A stretch of 64,000 nt of DNA from Mycolicibacterium novocastrense (GCF_001570485.1 NZ_BCTA01000017.1:1-64000), one strand, 5' to 3'; shown: positions 7,796 through 16,785, counted from the stretch's first letter. Notes: generated from the letters alone by a model not told the origin. A program made the numbers and translations.

Positions 7796-8908
7796 CACCA
7801 ACGTGACCTCCGGCTTGGCGGGCACCGCGTCGGCGAGGAACCATCGGAACGCCAGATTGCCGCGCGGATAGTCCACCGTGGTAATCGAATTCGGGTGTGC
7901 GGTCATACCGCGGGAGATGACCGCGGTGACGGACCCGTCGGAGTTGGGCACCGCGCTGTAGCCGTTGATCGACGTCTTGGCGTCGGTGACACCCGCCATG
8001 AACTGGTTCCATACGACGAGGTTCCAGAACCGGCATGCAGGCGGACGGTGCGTGACGACCAGCGCCTCGTCGTCGGAGAGAACGAAGCTGCCGTAGGCAT
8101 AGCACGCGTCGCGCGCCGACCAGCCGAAGTTGGCGTCGGGCACCTGGTACGGGTCCGCGAATTGGTTTGCCACCTGCGAGATTTCGTGGCCCAACGTATG
8201 CGTGTCGTCGACACGCACACCGACCGCCAGCGGCACGATCGCGAACATCGTGCGCAGCCACGCCGCACTCGCGCGCAACGCCGCGGCGGTTTCGGCGTCG
8301 CCGTGGCGGATCGGGTCGGGCTCGTCGAGCGCCTCGATGCGCCACGACACCGGGCGTCCGGTCAACGGGTCGGCCTGGTAGTCGCGCGTCACGAGCACCA
8401 CACCGCCGTCGGTCGGGCCGTACTCGAAGGAGAAGTTGCCGTCGGGGTCGATGTCGAGGTCGTCGTCACGCACCAGCGCCACGATCCGATCCGACCACGC
8501 CCCCGGCGACGGCTCGTTGTAGGCGGTCACCGAGAAGTAGACGCTGTCGCCCTTGTTGCCGCTGATGCGGTAGCGGCGCTTCGGGTCGACCGGGCACATG
8601 AAGTAGTAGGCGTCGGTGTTGTCCCCGCCCCAGCGCCGGTCGCGGCGGAACGGCGTGTTGAGCTCGACCCACACGGGCCGGCTCGGCTCGGCGAACAGGT
8701 AGGTGTCGAACGCGACGCCGAGCGTGGTGGCCAGCATCCGGTAGCCGTCGGCGATGTGGCGGTCGTCGGTGACCGCGCGGTCCCCTTCGAGGAAGCTGCG
8801 GTCCAAGCCCCCGAGGGTGTCGAGCAGTTCTCGCCACGCTGTAGTTGATTCGCGGCTCGCCGCGGAAGTCGATTCGCCGCTCGCCGCGGAAGCCGCTTCG
8901 TCCGTCAT
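7763..8908 (-). CDS. DUF1214/DUF1254-type protein
   Basis: The 381-residue protein is of the DUF1214 kind: an N-terminal domain with YFMCPVDPKRRYRISGN and a C-terminal part with FVLSDDEALVVTH and FWNLVVWNQFM, followed by RGNLAFRWFLAD. These proteins are common in mycobacteria; biochemical function is not established and they are sometimes fused to or beside sulfotransferases or DUF1254 domains. ATG at 8908 overlaps the TetR stop (ATGA). The N-terminus has a short repeat of ESTSAASREST, probably linker. Its 3' end is duplicated at 5002-5063 beyond the toxin cassette. Confidence 0.75.
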   Translation of the reverse strand: MTDEAASAASGESTSAASRESTTAWRELLDTLGGLDRSFLEGDRAVTDDRHIADGYRMLATTLGVAFDTYLFAEPSRPVWVELNTPFRRDRRWGGDNTDAYYFMCPVDPKRRYRISGNKGDSVYFSVTAYNEPSPGAWSDRIVALVRDDDLDIDPDGNFSFEYGPTDGGVVLVTRDYQADPLTGRPVSWRIEALDEPDPIRHGDAETAAALRASAAWLRTMFAIVPLAVGVRVDDTHTLGHEISQVANQFADPYQVPDANFGWSARDACYAYGSFVLSDDEALVVTHRPPACRFWNLVVWNQFMAGVTDAKTSINGYSAVPNSDGSVTAVISRGMTAHPNSITTVDYPRGNLAFRWFLADAVPAKPEVTLVKVADAPTTVT

Positions 8909-9480
8909 GCGCTGATTCCTCTCGTGATGAAAGTGGCGGTTCGGTCCACCCATGCGTCGTCGAGGCGATCTGCGCGGGTGATCAGACACAGGAACGTCAT
9001 ACCGGCCATGGCCTCCACGACGTCGGCGGCCGACACCTCCGGCCGGACGTCGCCGCGAGTCACCGCCGCGTCGAGCCGTTCAGTCAGGCCGCGCGAGAGC
9101 ACGTGCGAGAAGCGCTCCAGCAGCGCCGCGTGCAGCGCGGGATCGGCGGCCATCTCCGCGACCAGTCCGGGCAACGCGGCACGCGCGGCCGGGGTGGTCA
9201 GCACGCCGACCGTCCGGTGGACCATCTCCCGGATGTCGCCGGCCAGCGATCCGGTGTCGGGAAGTTCGGTCGCCGCACCGAGCGGAAACACCGCCTCGTG
9301 CACGAGGTGCGCCTTGCCAGGCCAACGGCGGTAGATGGCGGGCTTGCTCGTGCCCGCGCGCCGGGCGATCGCATCGACGGTGAGATCCGCGTAACCGGCG
9401 GACCCGAGCAGGTCGACCGTCGCGCTCAGCACTGCGTCATCGATGCGCTTGTCGCGAGGTCGGCCAATTTCCGTCGTCAT
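8905..9480 (-). CDS. TetR-family transcriptional repressor
   Basis: A 191-residue one-component regulator. The N-terminal helix-turn-helix reads LTVDAIARRAGTSKPAIYRRW, split here by residue positions about 28-48, and the rest is a variable ligand-binding helical domain. ATG at 9480 is used; a GTG five codons upstream is possible. It is divergent from the sulfotransferase across only 28 bp and co-transcribed (ATGA overlap) with the DUF1214 gene. It therefore probably represses both itself and the sulfotransferase by binding in the 28-bp gap. The ligand is unknown. Confidence 0.85.
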   Translation of the reverse strand: MTTEIGRPRDKRIDDAVLSATVDLLGSAGYADLTVDAIARRAGTSKPAIYRRWPGKAHLVHEAVFPLGAATELPDTGSLAGDIREMVHRTVGVLTTPAARAALPGLVAEMAADPALHAALLERFSHVLSRGLTERLDAAVTRGDVRPEVSAADVVEAMAGMTFLCLITRADRLDDAWVDRTATFITRGISA

Positions 9481-9491
9481 TACGAAACTCA

Positions 9492-9505
9492 CAGTAACAT
9501 AACTG
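9492..9505. promoter_or_regulatory. Divergent promoter and candidate TetR operator
   Basis: In the 28-bp gap the inverted half-sites CAGT (9492-9495) and ACTG (9502-9505) surround TAACAT (9495-9500). TAACAT sits at -14 to -9 from the sulfotransferase GTG, the position of a -10 box for a leaderless message. A repressor on this palindrome would block that promoter. The half-sites are short, so confidence is modest. Confidence 0.4.
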
Positions 9506-9508
9506 CCT

Positions 9509-10759
9509 GTGACCGACATCTCACCAGCGCCGCCAGTCGTTCTCGACGACCTCGCCGAGCCGCGCTTCCCAGCGGCGATCCAGCCGATTCGCGACATGAT
9601 GGCGGCGATGGCACCCGAGTGCCCGCTCGATGCCGATGCCCTGCACGCCAAGGCCAGCGCGGAGACCGGGCTCGACGACTTCGGCCCCGATGACTACCGA
9701 GACCGACTCGACGTCTATCTCGCTGCGCTGCAGGAGATTCCGGGACTCAGTGACGCGGGAATCGTGAACTTCCACGCTCAGCTGGTGCAATTGCTGAAGA
9801 ACCGTCTGCTGCTGACCGATCTGCTGGACAGGCATCCCGAGATCCACGACATCGAACTGGCGCCGCCGGTCGTCATCGCCGGCCTGCCCCGCACGGGCAC
9901 CACTCACCTGCACAACCTGCTCGCCGCGGGACCGACCTTCCGCACGCTCCCGTACTGGGAGAGCAACGAGCCGTTCCCGCTGCCGGCCGAAGCCGGCATC
10001 GAACCGGACCCCCGGCGCGCCCGGATGGATGCCGCGGTCGAGTTCATGAACGCGGTCATGCCGCATTTCGCGCTCATGCACGAGATGACGACCGACCACG
10101 TGCACGAGGAGATCCAACTGCTGGCCAACGATTTCTCCTCGATGCTGTTCGAGACGTTGGCGCATGTGCCGCGGTGGCGCGACTACTACCTGTCACATGA
10201 CCAGACACCTCACTACGAGCACCTGGCCCTGCAGTTGAAGGCGCTGCAATTCCTGCGTGGCGGCAGGCGGTGGCTGCTCAAATCCCCGCAGCACCTCGAG
10301 CAACTACCCGTGCTCGACCGGGTCTTTCCCGGCGTGGTGGTGATCACGACCCACCGCGATCCGGTACCGGTGGTGCTGTCGATGCTCGCGATGCTCACCT
10401 ACTCCGCGCGCATGCACTGCTCCCCGGTTCCGGTCGAGGACATCGCGGCATGCTGGATCGACCGCCTGGAACTCATGCTGGCGGCGTTGATCCGCGATCG
10501 CGACGTCATCGGAGCCGAACGCTCGATCGACGTCAGGTTCGACGACTTCATGGCAGACGAAATGGGCACCGCGGCAGCGATTTACGCGCTCGCGGACGAG
10601 GTGATGACCGAGGACGCCCGCGCCGCCATGGCCGAATACCTCGCGGGCCACCAGCGGGGTCGGCTCGGGCGGGTGGCGACGTCGCCGGAGATGTTCGGTC
10701 TCGACCCGAACGAGTTGCAGGCCCGCTTCGCCCCGTACGTCGAACGCTTCCTGACGTAA
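9509..10759 (+). CDS. PAPS-dependent sulfotransferase family protein
   Basis: A 416-residue cytosolic protein of the mycobacterial Stf-like sulfotransferase group, which transfers sulfate from PAPS to a hydroxyl or related acceptor. The 5'-phosphosulfate loop PPVVIAGLPRTGTTHLHNLL is at about residues 130-150, and the 3'-phosphate region is seen as VVITTHRDPVPVVLSM (about 275-290). LLKSPQHLEQLP is a further family motif. The acceptor is not predictable. GTG at 9509 probably begins a leaderless transcript. Divergence from the TetR gene suggests control by that regulator. Confidence 0.85.
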   Translation: MTDISPAPPVVLDDLAEPRFPAAIQPIRDMMAAMAPECPLDADALHAKASAETGLDDFGPDDYRDRLDVYLAALQEIPGLSDAGIVNFHAQLVQLLKNRLLLTDLLDRHPEIHDIELAPPVVIAGLPRTGTTHLHNLLAAGPTFRTLPYWESNEPFPLPAEAGIEPDPRRARMDAAVEFMNAVMPHFALMHEMTTDHVHEEIQLLANDFSSMLFETLAHVPRWRDYYLSHDQTPHYEHLALQLKALQFLRGGRRWLLKSPQHLEQLPVLDRVFPGVVVITTHRDPVPVVLSMLAMLTYSARMHCSPVPVEDIAACWIDRLELMLAALIRDRDVIGAERSIDVRFDDFMADEMGTAAAIYALADEVMTEDARAAMAEYLAGHQRGRLGRVATSPEMFGLDPNELQARFAPYVERFLT

Positions 10760-10806
10760 GCCCTCTCGCGTTCTCCGCGGCTGTTCGCCGGATCGGCGGT
10801 GTGTGA

Positions 10807-10824
10807 ATACCCTGGCCCGGGTAT
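10807..10824. promoter_or_regulatory. Palindrome upstream of the MoxR operon
   Basis: ATACCC (10807-10812) and GGGTAT (10819-10824) are perfect inverted arms around six bases, 33 bp before the moxR start. It may be an operator or hairpin in the leader of the operon. Confidence 0.35.
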
Positions 10825-10856
10825 CCGCATCCGGCAGCCGGAGACGAGAGGTATCC

Positions 10857-11858
10857 ATGACCGCAGCACGAACTCAACTCGACCAGCGCGATCTCGCGGA
10901 GGCGCGGCGGATCGTCGCCGCTGTCTCCGACGCGTTCTCGGCCAAGGTCGTCGGCCAGGAGAACCTGCGCGAGTCGTTGCTGATCGGCCTGCTCGCGGGC
11001 GGTCACATCCTCATCGAGAGCGTGCCGGGGCTGGCCAAGACGACCGCCGCGCGCGTCATCGCCGAAGCCATCGACGGGGGTTTCCGACGTATCCAGTGCA
11101 CGCCCGACCTGCTGCCCAGCGACATCATCGGCACCCAGATCTACGAGTCCGCGACCAACTCGTTCGTCACCCAGCTCGGGCCGGTGCACACCAACATCGT
11201 GCTGCTCGACGAGATCAACCGGTCCAGCGCCAAGACGCAGAGCGCAATGCTCGAGGCGATGGAGGAACGTCAGACCACGATCGCGGGCACCGAGTATCCG
11301 ATTCCCGAGCCGTTCCTGGTGATCGCCACGCAGAACCCCGTCGACCAGGAGGGCACCTATCCGCTGTCGGAGGCACAGACCGACCGGTTCATGCTCAAGG
11401 ACATCGTGCACTACCCCACCCCCGAACAGGAGGTGGAGATGATGGCCCGGATGGATGCGGGACTCTACGACAAAGACCACCGCAGCCGGCCGGTCGCCGG
11501 CCTCGACGACATCCGCCGGCTGCGCGCCGTCGTGCGTCACGTCCACATGGACCGCGCACTGATGCACTACGCCAGCCAACTGGTCACCGTCACCCGTGAA
11601 CCCGACCGGTATCTGCCGCGCCAACTGGCCCGGTTGATCGAGTACGGCGCCAGCCCCCGCGCGACCATCGCCTTCTGCAATGCCGCCCGCTCGCTGGCGC
11701 TGTTGTCTGGCCGCGGACACGTCATCCCCGGCGACATCGCCAAGCTCGCCCACCGGGTGCTGCGACACCGACTCATCCTCGGGTTCGAGGCCGCCAGCGC
11801 CAACGTCACGCCCGAGCTGATCATCGACGCTGTCCTGCAAGCGGTTCGAGTGCCGTAG
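10857..11858 (+). CDS. MoxR-type AAA+ ATPase
   Basis: The 333-residue protein is a MoxR-family AAA+ chaperone. The Walker A loop appears as SVPGLAKTT (about residue 58), Walker B as IVLLDEINR (about 118), and sensor 1 as IATQNPVDQEGTYPLSEAQTDRF begins near residue 158, a MoxR hallmark. MoxR proteins assist folding or activation of partners that carry VWA metal-binding domains; here the VWA-like genes follow in the same operon. I chose ATG at 10857 with GACGAGAGG upstream as ribosome binding site. An earlier in-frame ATG-like start at 10803 lies inside the promoter palindrome region and is unlikely. Confidence 0.92.
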   Translation: MTAARTQLDQRDLAEARRIVAAVSDAFSAKVVGQENLRESLLIGLLAGGHILIESVPGLAKTTAARVIAEAIDGGFRRIQCTPDLLPSDIIGTQIYESATNSFVTQLGPVHTNIVLLDEINRSSAKTQSAMLEAMEERQTTIAGTEYPIPEPFLVIATQNPVDQEGTYPLSEAQTDRFMLKDIVHYPTPEQEVEMMARMDAGLYDKDHRSRPVAGLDDIRRLRAVVRHVHMDRALMHYASQLVTVTREPDRYLPRQLARLIEYGASPRATIAFCNAARSLALLSGRGHVIPGDIAKLAHRVLRHRLILGFEAASANVTPELIIDAVLQAVRVP

Positions 11859-11865
11859 GGCCGGT

Positions 11866-12738
11866 ATGGGCAGACACCTCACCACGGCGAGGACGCACTT
11901 CGGCACCGACACCCGCGGCATGCTCGAAGGCGGTCGCTACGCGCTGTTGCACACCCGCAGCCTGGAATTCGACGACCTGCGGCCGTACGTACCCGGCGAC
12001 GACGTCCGCGACATCGACTGGAAGGCCTCGGCGCGCTCAGGCCATGTGCTGATCAAGCGGTTCGTCTCCGAGAAGCACCACAAGCTCCTGCTGGTGGCAG
12101 ATGCCGGTCGCAACATGGCCGCCCTGACCCCGAGTGGTGAAGTGAAACACGATGTCGCGGTGAACATCCTGGGTGCGTTCGGGCTCATCACGCTGGGGCG
12201 GTCCGATCAGATCGGCATGGTGTTCGGCGACACCCGGGGCTGCGTCAACATCCGGCAGCGTCGCGGCGAGACCCACATCGAAAGCCTGCTGCACAGGTAC
12301 TACGGTCACGCCTGCCAAGGTTCTGGCCGCAGCGACATCGTCTGCCAACTCGACTACGTCGCAACGCATTACCGCCACCCCATGCTGGTCGTGGTGGTGT
12401 CCGACGAGCCGGAGGTCGACGACCGGCTGACCGACGCCGTCACCCGACTGACCGCCCGCCACGACGTGTTGTGGGCGACGGTCTCCGACATGCCCGCCAT
12501 CGGCGCCAACGGCGATGACCGGGCCGGATTCGACGTGTCGAGCGGCCGGTTCATCCTCGACACCGCCACACTGGGCCCGCGGGTGGTTGCCGCGCACCGC
12601 AAGGCAGAGCAGGCGCGGGCGCACCGACTCGACGAGTTCATGACAGCTCGCGCGGTCCCGCACACCAGAATCGGCGCCAGCAGTGAGATCCGTGCCCGGC
12701 TCGTCGCATTGACCGAGGTGTTCGCCCGTGCCGGATGA
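11866..12738 (+). CDS. DUF58 domain protein of the MoxR operon
   Basis: A 290-residue DUF58 protein. The signature RPYVPGDDVRDIDWKASAR lies at about residues 39-57, followed by a VWA-like fold region (LLLVADAGRNM, then MLVVVVSDEPEVDD). DUF58 proteins regularly follow MoxR and are thought to be its clients or adaptors. The normal Asp-x-Ser-x-Ser metal site is degenerate here (DAGRN). No membrane segment is seen. Seven bases after moxR and overlapping the next gene by 11 bases, it is clearly part of the operon. Confidence 0.88.
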   Translation: MGRHLTTARTHFGTDTRGMLEGGRYALLHTRSLEFDDLRPYVPGDDVRDIDWKASARSGHVLIKRFVSEKHHKLLLVADAGRNMAALTPSGEVKHDVAVNILGAFGLITLGRSDQIGMVFGDTRGCVNIRQRRGETHIESLLHRYYGHACQGSGRSDIVCQLDYVATHYRHPMLVVVVSDEPEVDDRLTDAVTRLTARHDVLWATVSDMPAIGANGDDRAGFDVSSGRFILDTATLGPRVVAAHRKAEQARAHRLDEFMTARAVPHTRIGASSEIRARLVALTEVFARAG

Positions 12739-13201
12739 CCTGTTGCGGTTCGTCGGCGGGCCGATGCCGTACTCGTCGGGCTGGTTGTGGCTCGGCTTGG
12801 TGATCGTGCTACTGGTAATCGCCTGGTATGTTGGCGTTTTCGTGTGGACGCTGCCGGCGCAGCGGCTTCGGCGCCTTCCCGTGGCGCGTTCCCTGCATAG
12901 CCGGCTGCTGCGGCGTCGGTACTCGCGCAGCGTGCACCGCATCGCCGCCCGACACCGCGACGGTGAACTCACCGACGCCGAGGCCGGTGCGGCGATGAGC
13001 CGGATCCTGCGCAGTTTCCTGCACCAGGCGACCGGGACACGGGCGCAGTACATGCAGCTCGACGACATCGCCTCCGGGGAGCTGGCGCCTGCTGCGCCGA
13101 CGCTCGCCGCGCTCGACGACGCGCAGTTCAACGCGGCCTCACCGGTGCGGGTGGGCGACGTCGGGGCGACAACCGAGGAGCTGATCCGCTCGTGGCCCTG
13201 A
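12728..13201 (+). CDS. Single-pass membrane protein of the MoxR operon (DUF4381-like position)
   Basis: A 157-residue protein with one transmembrane helix near residues 17-38 (LWLGLVIVLLVIAWYVGVFVW, shortened here to its core), then a basic cytoplasmic tail. In better-studied MoxR operons a DUF4381-type membrane protein occupies this position; sequence similarity alone is not enough for me to assign that family. GTG at 12728 overlaps the DUF58 gene, and its end overlaps the next start by ten bases. Confidence 0.7.
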   Translation: MPDDLLRFVGGPMPYSSGWLWLGLVIVLLVIAWYVGVFVWTLPAQRLRRLPVARSLHSRLLRRRYSRSVHRIAARHRDGELTDAEAGAAMSRILRSFLHQATGTRAQYMQLDDIASGELAPAAPTLAALDDAQFNAASPVRVGDVGATTEELIRSWP

Positions 13202-14196
13202 CCTGGTGGCCGATCGCAGTCATCGGATTCGCCTGTCTGGCAGGCGCTGTGGCGCTCGCGGTGCTCGTGCCGACGAAGCAGCTGCGACGGCAGTTGCGGC
13301 CGTTGGCCAACACCGCCCGCCTGACCCGTCTGCCGGAGTACGCGCGGGTGGCGAGGGCACGAACGGTGTCGATGGTCGTCACGATCGCACTGCTCGTGCT
13401 GTTGTTCGGTGCTGCCGTGCTGGCCAGCGCCCGCCCCAGCGGATTGTGGTGGTCGCTACAGACCTCCGAGGTACCCGAAGACGTCATGTTGTGCGTCGCC
13501 GAACCCGTCGACAATCCCAGCACCGGCGCGTTCCTCTCGTATTTCGCGCAGCGCACGGGGGCGTTCGGCACACAGCGAATCGGATTGACCTCGACCAACC
13601 GCCGGGTGATACCGCTGACCCGCGATCATCAGTTCGCGGTCGAAAAGCTCGGGGAGGCAGCCGGTCTGGCCGGCCTGCCCGACGATGCCGCGCTCTCGCC
13701 CGCCCAGCGTTCGGCCAAACGGAACAGCCTCGCCTCATTCGCCGCGCCCGTGACGTATGTGGACTACGCGACGAGGGTCGCCGACGTCCTCGCGCTGTGC
13801 GTCGCGGGTTTCCCCGCCGACGAGCCACCCGGCGAGCGGCGCCGGTCGATCATCTATCTGGGGCCGGGCGAACTGCGGGCCCCGAACGAGACCCGTCCCT
13901 CGCTCTACACCGACCAGCAGGTCGTCGAGCTGGCCCAGGAGCGCGGAATCCAGGTCAACGCGCTGGTGTCGTCCCCGGGCCCCGTGCGGTCCGTCGTATC
14001 GGCCACGAGCGGGCGATACGCACCCGTCGGACCCGACCTGGAGGCTCAACTGGACGGGATCCGAGCGCATCCGCCGGACGCCGACCGTGCCGCCACGCTC
14101 GCAGGGTTCCGCGGCGACACCCCGACCGTCCCGTTGGCGATCGCGGTCGCGGTCTCGGCGCTGCTGTGTCTGTCGCTGGCGGTGCTGCGGCGATGA
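13192..14196 (+). CDS. Membrane protein with degenerate VWA-like domain (BatA-like position)
   Basis: The 334-residue protein has an N-terminal transmembrane segment, a second one near residues 64-82 and a third at the extreme C-terminus (VPLAIAVAVSALLCLSLAVL core). The domain between them should face the outside. This is the BatA/BatB layout of VWA proteins in MoxR operons. The strand where the MIDAS motif DxSxS should stand reads VMLCVAEPVDN, so metal coordination is probably lost. GTG at 13192 overlaps the preceding gene. It may be a structural partner of the following VWA protein. Confidence 0.65.
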   Translation: MALTWWPIAVIGFACLAGAVALAVLVPTKQLRRQLRPLANTARLTRLPEYARVARARTVSMVVTIALLVLLFGAAVLASARPSGLWWSLQTSEVPEDVMLCVAEPVDNPSTGAFLSYFAQRTGAFGTQRIGLTSTNRRVIPLTRDHQFAVEKLGEAAGLAGLPDDAALSPAQRSAKRNSLASFAAPVTYVDYATRVADVLALCVAGFPADEPPGERRRSIIYLGPGELRAPNETRPSLYTDQQVVELAQERGIQVNALVSSPGPVRSVVSATSGRYAPVGPDLEAQLDGIRAHPPDADRAATLAGFRGDTPTVPLAIAVAVSALLCLSLAVLRR

Positions 14197-15098
14197 CCTT
14201 CTCCCCCGTCGTACCGCCGGTCCTTTTGATCGCCGTCGCCCTGGCCGCGGTCGTGCTGCGGCTCATCACCATGCGCCAGCTGGCACGCACCGGTCAGCGG
14301 TGGACCACCGTGTGGCGGTGGTCGGCGCTGACGCTTGCGGTGATGCTGATGCTGATCGCCGCGGCCCGCCCGGCCCTCGGCGGCGGCGCCGAGGAGTCGG
14401 CCGCGACGAGCTCGGACGGCGACGCGACAGCCAACGTGTTTCTGATCGTCGACCGCTCCACCGACTCGACCATCGCCGACATCCGCGACGACGTCGCCGC
14501 GCTCATCGACCACTACCCGCAGGCGCGCTTCGCGCTCATCACGTTCACCGCGCGTTCCTCGGTGGAATGGCCGCTGTCCGAAGACAACTGGAGCCTCAAG
14601 CCGGTGGTCGCGGCCGTGACCGCCTCCTCCGAGATCGCCGCGGGCGAGGTGAACGCGGCAGCTGCCGCGAACGTCCTGCGCTACCAGTTGATCGCGGCGG
14701 GTCAGCGCAGCCCGGGCGCACAGAACCTGGTGTTCTACTTCGGCTCCGGCGCACCCGGATCCCAGGCCCCGCAGGGCGAGTTCGATCCGGTGCCCGGTTC
14801 GGTGGACGGCGGCGCGGTGTTCGGTTACGGAGAGACCCGAGACGATTCGCGTCTGCAGGCCGTCGCCGATCAGCTCGGTGTGCCGTTCGTCCCTCGCGAT
14901 ACCCCGCGCGCGGTCACCGATGACGCCCCCGATGTGGATGGTGTCTCGTCGGCGCAGGCCAGCGCCACCGCCGTCGACCGCACCGACCTGTACTGGGTCT
15001 TCACCATGGTGGCCGCGGTGCTGTTGCTGTTCGAGATCTACCTCACTTTGCGCGAGTTCCGCACCAGCCGCTCGGCCCGGCGGGACGAGGTGATCTGA
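14193..15098 (+). CDS. VWA-domain membrane protein (BatB-like)
   Basis: A 301-residue protein with two N-terminal transmembrane helices (about 6-24 and 44-60) and one near the C-terminus (about 268-288), enclosing a VWA-like domain that begins NVFLIVDRSTDST. The first MIDAS residues are Asp-x-Ser but the second Ser is replaced by Asp, so the metal site is atypical. The domain includes RFALITFTARSSVEWPLSED, where TxT/S MIDAS residues would be expected. ATG at 14193 overlaps the upstream stop (ATGA). MoxR is the expected chaperone for this protein. Confidence 0.78.
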   Translation: MTFSPVVPPVLLIAVALAAVVLRLITMRQLARTGQRWTTVWRWSALTLAVMLMLIAAARPALGGGAEESAATSSDGDATANVFLIVDRSTDSTIADIRDDVAALIDHYPQARFALITFTARSSVEWPLSEDNWSLKPVVAAVTASSEIAAGEVNAAAAANVLRYQLIAAGQRSPGAQNLVFYFGSGAPGSQAPQGEFDPVPGSVDGGAVFGYGETRDDSRLQAVADQLGVPFVPRDTPRAVTDDAPDVDGVSSAQASATAVDRTDLYWVFTMVAAVLLLFEIYLTLREFRTSRSARRDEVI

Positions 15099-15808
15099 TG
15101 CGTCCCTCTCGGTTGCGGCTGCGCCGCCGGTTGCTGCTGTTCTCGGCGCCCGTCGTCATCGTGGCGCTGATGATCGCGCTGAAGCTCATCTCGGCTGTGG
15201 TGGCCGGTCACTCGGCGGTGTCGAGCTTCGCCGCGCGCGACGCCGACGCACTGCGCGGCGACGTCGCGGTGATGGGCCTGCTCAACGTCGTCGAACCCGC
15301 GAAGGCGCCGTTCGCGGCCGGCACGCTCGCGGTGCTCGACGACCGCCTCGCCGAGGCCGACGCGCACTTCTCGGAATCCCTCGGCCGCACCGCGCCGGAT
15401 CGGTCGTGTCCCGTGCTGATCAACCTGGAACTCGTCCGCGAGCGCCAAGGCGACATCGACGCGTGGGAGAACCGGCCCGGCGCGGCGCGCGACCGATACC
15501 TCAGCGCACTCGACCTCGTCGAGAACGCGCCCGACGGCTGTTTTGCAGGCAACACCGATCCGGATCCCGAGCGGCGCGCCGTGCGCCACGACGCGGCAGC
15601 GCGGCTACAGGCCAAGCTGGCCGGTCTGGCCGCTCCGCCCCCGCCGCCGCCGGCGCCACCCCTGGCGCCGCCCCCACCACCGCAGGCGCCGGCCCCGGCG
15701 CCGGTGGTGCCCGATGCCGATACGCCCCGGGACGCGTTGCGGCTGGATCCCGGTTCCGGCGATCCCCTCGACAAGCTCGAGCAGGTGCTACGCGATGCGG
15801 CGGGTTAG
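15098..15808 (+). CDS. Membrane-anchored helical (TPR-like) protein with proline-rich tail
   Basis: The last gene of the MoxR operon encodes 236 residues: an N-terminal anchor (about 10-32), an Ala/Leu-rich helical region (about 40-165) resembling the TPR-containing BatE/BatC position, and a strongly Pro/Ala-rich segment at about 177-205. The start shares one base with the previous stop. Its TAG overlaps the TAA of the converging SnoaL-like gene. Specific TPR repeats are not clear, so the TPR label rests on operon position. Confidence 0.68.
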   Translation: MRPSRLRLRRRLLLFSAPVVIVALMIALKLISAVVAGHSAVSSFAARDADALRGDVAVMGLLNVVEPAKAPFAAGTLAVLDDRLAEADAHFSESLGRTAPDRSCPVLINLELVRERQGDIDAWENRPGAARDRYLSALDLVENAPDGCFAGNTDPDPERRAVRHDAAARLQAKLAGLAAPPPPPPAPPLAPPPPPQAPAPAPVVPDADTPRDALRLDPGSGDPLDKLEQVLRDAAG

Positions 15809-16149
15809 CCGGTGCTCGTTCCGGTCCAGTACTCGGCGAAGCGGCCCTCTTCGATGCGCAGGATGTCGTTGCCGGTGAACCGCTTCGGCCCGTCCTGGGC
15901 CGCGCCCGTACCGATCCACCTGGCCGCCAGCATGTCGCCGTCGACGAACGGCTCCACTTCGATCACGAACTTCAGGTCGCTGAGCATCTGATGGGTCTCT
16001 CCGACGACCGCCTGCAGTTCGGCGGGCCCACGAACCTCCCGGCCCGGCCAATGTCCCTGGAATTCCTCGGTGACCAGCTCGGCCGCAACGGGATCTCCCG
16101 ACCACAATTCGTCTATCCATCGTTTGTATAGCTCTTTCGGCGAAATCAT
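15805..16149 (-). CDS. SnoaL/NTF2-like small protein
   Basis: A 114-residue protein with the cone-shaped NTF2/SnoaL pattern: an N-terminal helix YKRWIDELWSGD, a central FQGHWPGREVRGP, and alternating beta strands ending in IEEGRFAEYWTGT. Members are small-molecule isomerases, cyclases or ligand-binding proteins; nothing here fixes the role. It converges on the MoxR operon with overlapping stop codons. The roughly 100 bp upstream (16150-16249) show no other gene. Confidence 0.75.
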   Translation of the reverse strand: MISPKELYKRWIDELWSGDPVAAELVTEEFQGHWPGREVRGPAELQAVVGETHQMLSDLKFVIEVEPFVDGDMLAARWIGTGAAQDGPKRFTGNDILRIEEGRFAEYWTGTSTG

Positions 16150-16249
16150 GGTGGTGTCTTACCCGGCCCGGGGGCAGGTACGCAATCTACCGACGAGTAC
16201 GACGGCGGGTCGGCGCATCAGCCCACCGTGTCGACCCGCACCGATGCGG

Positions 16250-16561
16250 TCATCCTCGGGCCGGTGGGTCTTCGCCTCGCAGCCTGGCCTGTAGTTGCTC
16301 CCGGTCGCGGCGCCTGCGTTCGTCGAAGGCCGCGATGCTCTCGGTGGCGCGGCGCCGGAGCGGGGCGAACAGCCAGATGCCCAGCGGCAGTGCGATCACC
16401 AACGCGAAGAGCAACGCGACGATGAGCGGGAATTCGCGCAGCCCGAGCAGATGTCCGGCGCCCAGAATCGCTGCCGCGACCGCCGCGACGAGCAGAAGCC
16501 GTGCCAGCACATAGGCCAGCACGTCGACCACGAGGCGAGTTCCCTGGCGACCGTCGGACAC
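16250..16561 (-). CDS. DUF4229 small membrane protein (Rv0531 position)
   Basis: A 103-residue protein with two transmembrane helices (about 15-37 and 45-68) and a highly basic C-terminal tail RRRATESIAAFDERRRRDRE, consistent with DUF4229. GTG at 16561 is the start. It diverges from the 53-residue gene at 16614. Function unknown. Confidence 0.75.
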   Translation of the reverse strand: MSDGRQGTRLVVDVLAYVLARLLLVAAVAAAILGAGHLLGLREFPLIVALLFALVIALPLGIWLFAPLRRRATESIAAFDERRRRDREQLQARLRGEDPPARG

Positions 16562-16613
16562 GAACCGAGCCTACCGATGACGCGTATATTCGAACCAAGG
16601 AGGTTTTGTTCTC

Positions 16614-16775
16614 GTGGCGTATCTGCTCCTGATTCTCGTGTTGGGCACGCTGGCGTATGTCGGCTGGCGACTGACGCGAGTCTCTTCGAGCCGTCCGCGC
16701 ACCCGGGTGATCGGGCCGGACGACGATCCAGAATTCCTGCGTCGGCTCGGCCAGGAGGACAACCCGAGACCGTGA
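16614..16775 (+). CDS. 53-residue membrane peptide (Rv0530A-like)
   Basis: A short gene: GTG at 16614 to TGA at 16773-16775. A near-perfect ribosome binding site AAGGAGG (16597-16603) lies ten bases before the start, which settles that it is real. Residues 2-20 form a hydrophobic helix (AYLLLILVLGTLAYVGW core), followed by a basic patch and an acidic tail DDDPEFLRRLG. A tail-anchored or single-pass peptide of this size occupies the same position in M. tuberculosis. Function unknown. It ends ten bases before the end of the converging MinD-like gene. Confidence 0.72.
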   Translation: MAYLLLILVLGTLAYVGWRLTRVSSSRPRTRVIGPDDDPEFLRRLGQEDNPRP

Positions 16776-16785
16776 CCGCGCGGTT

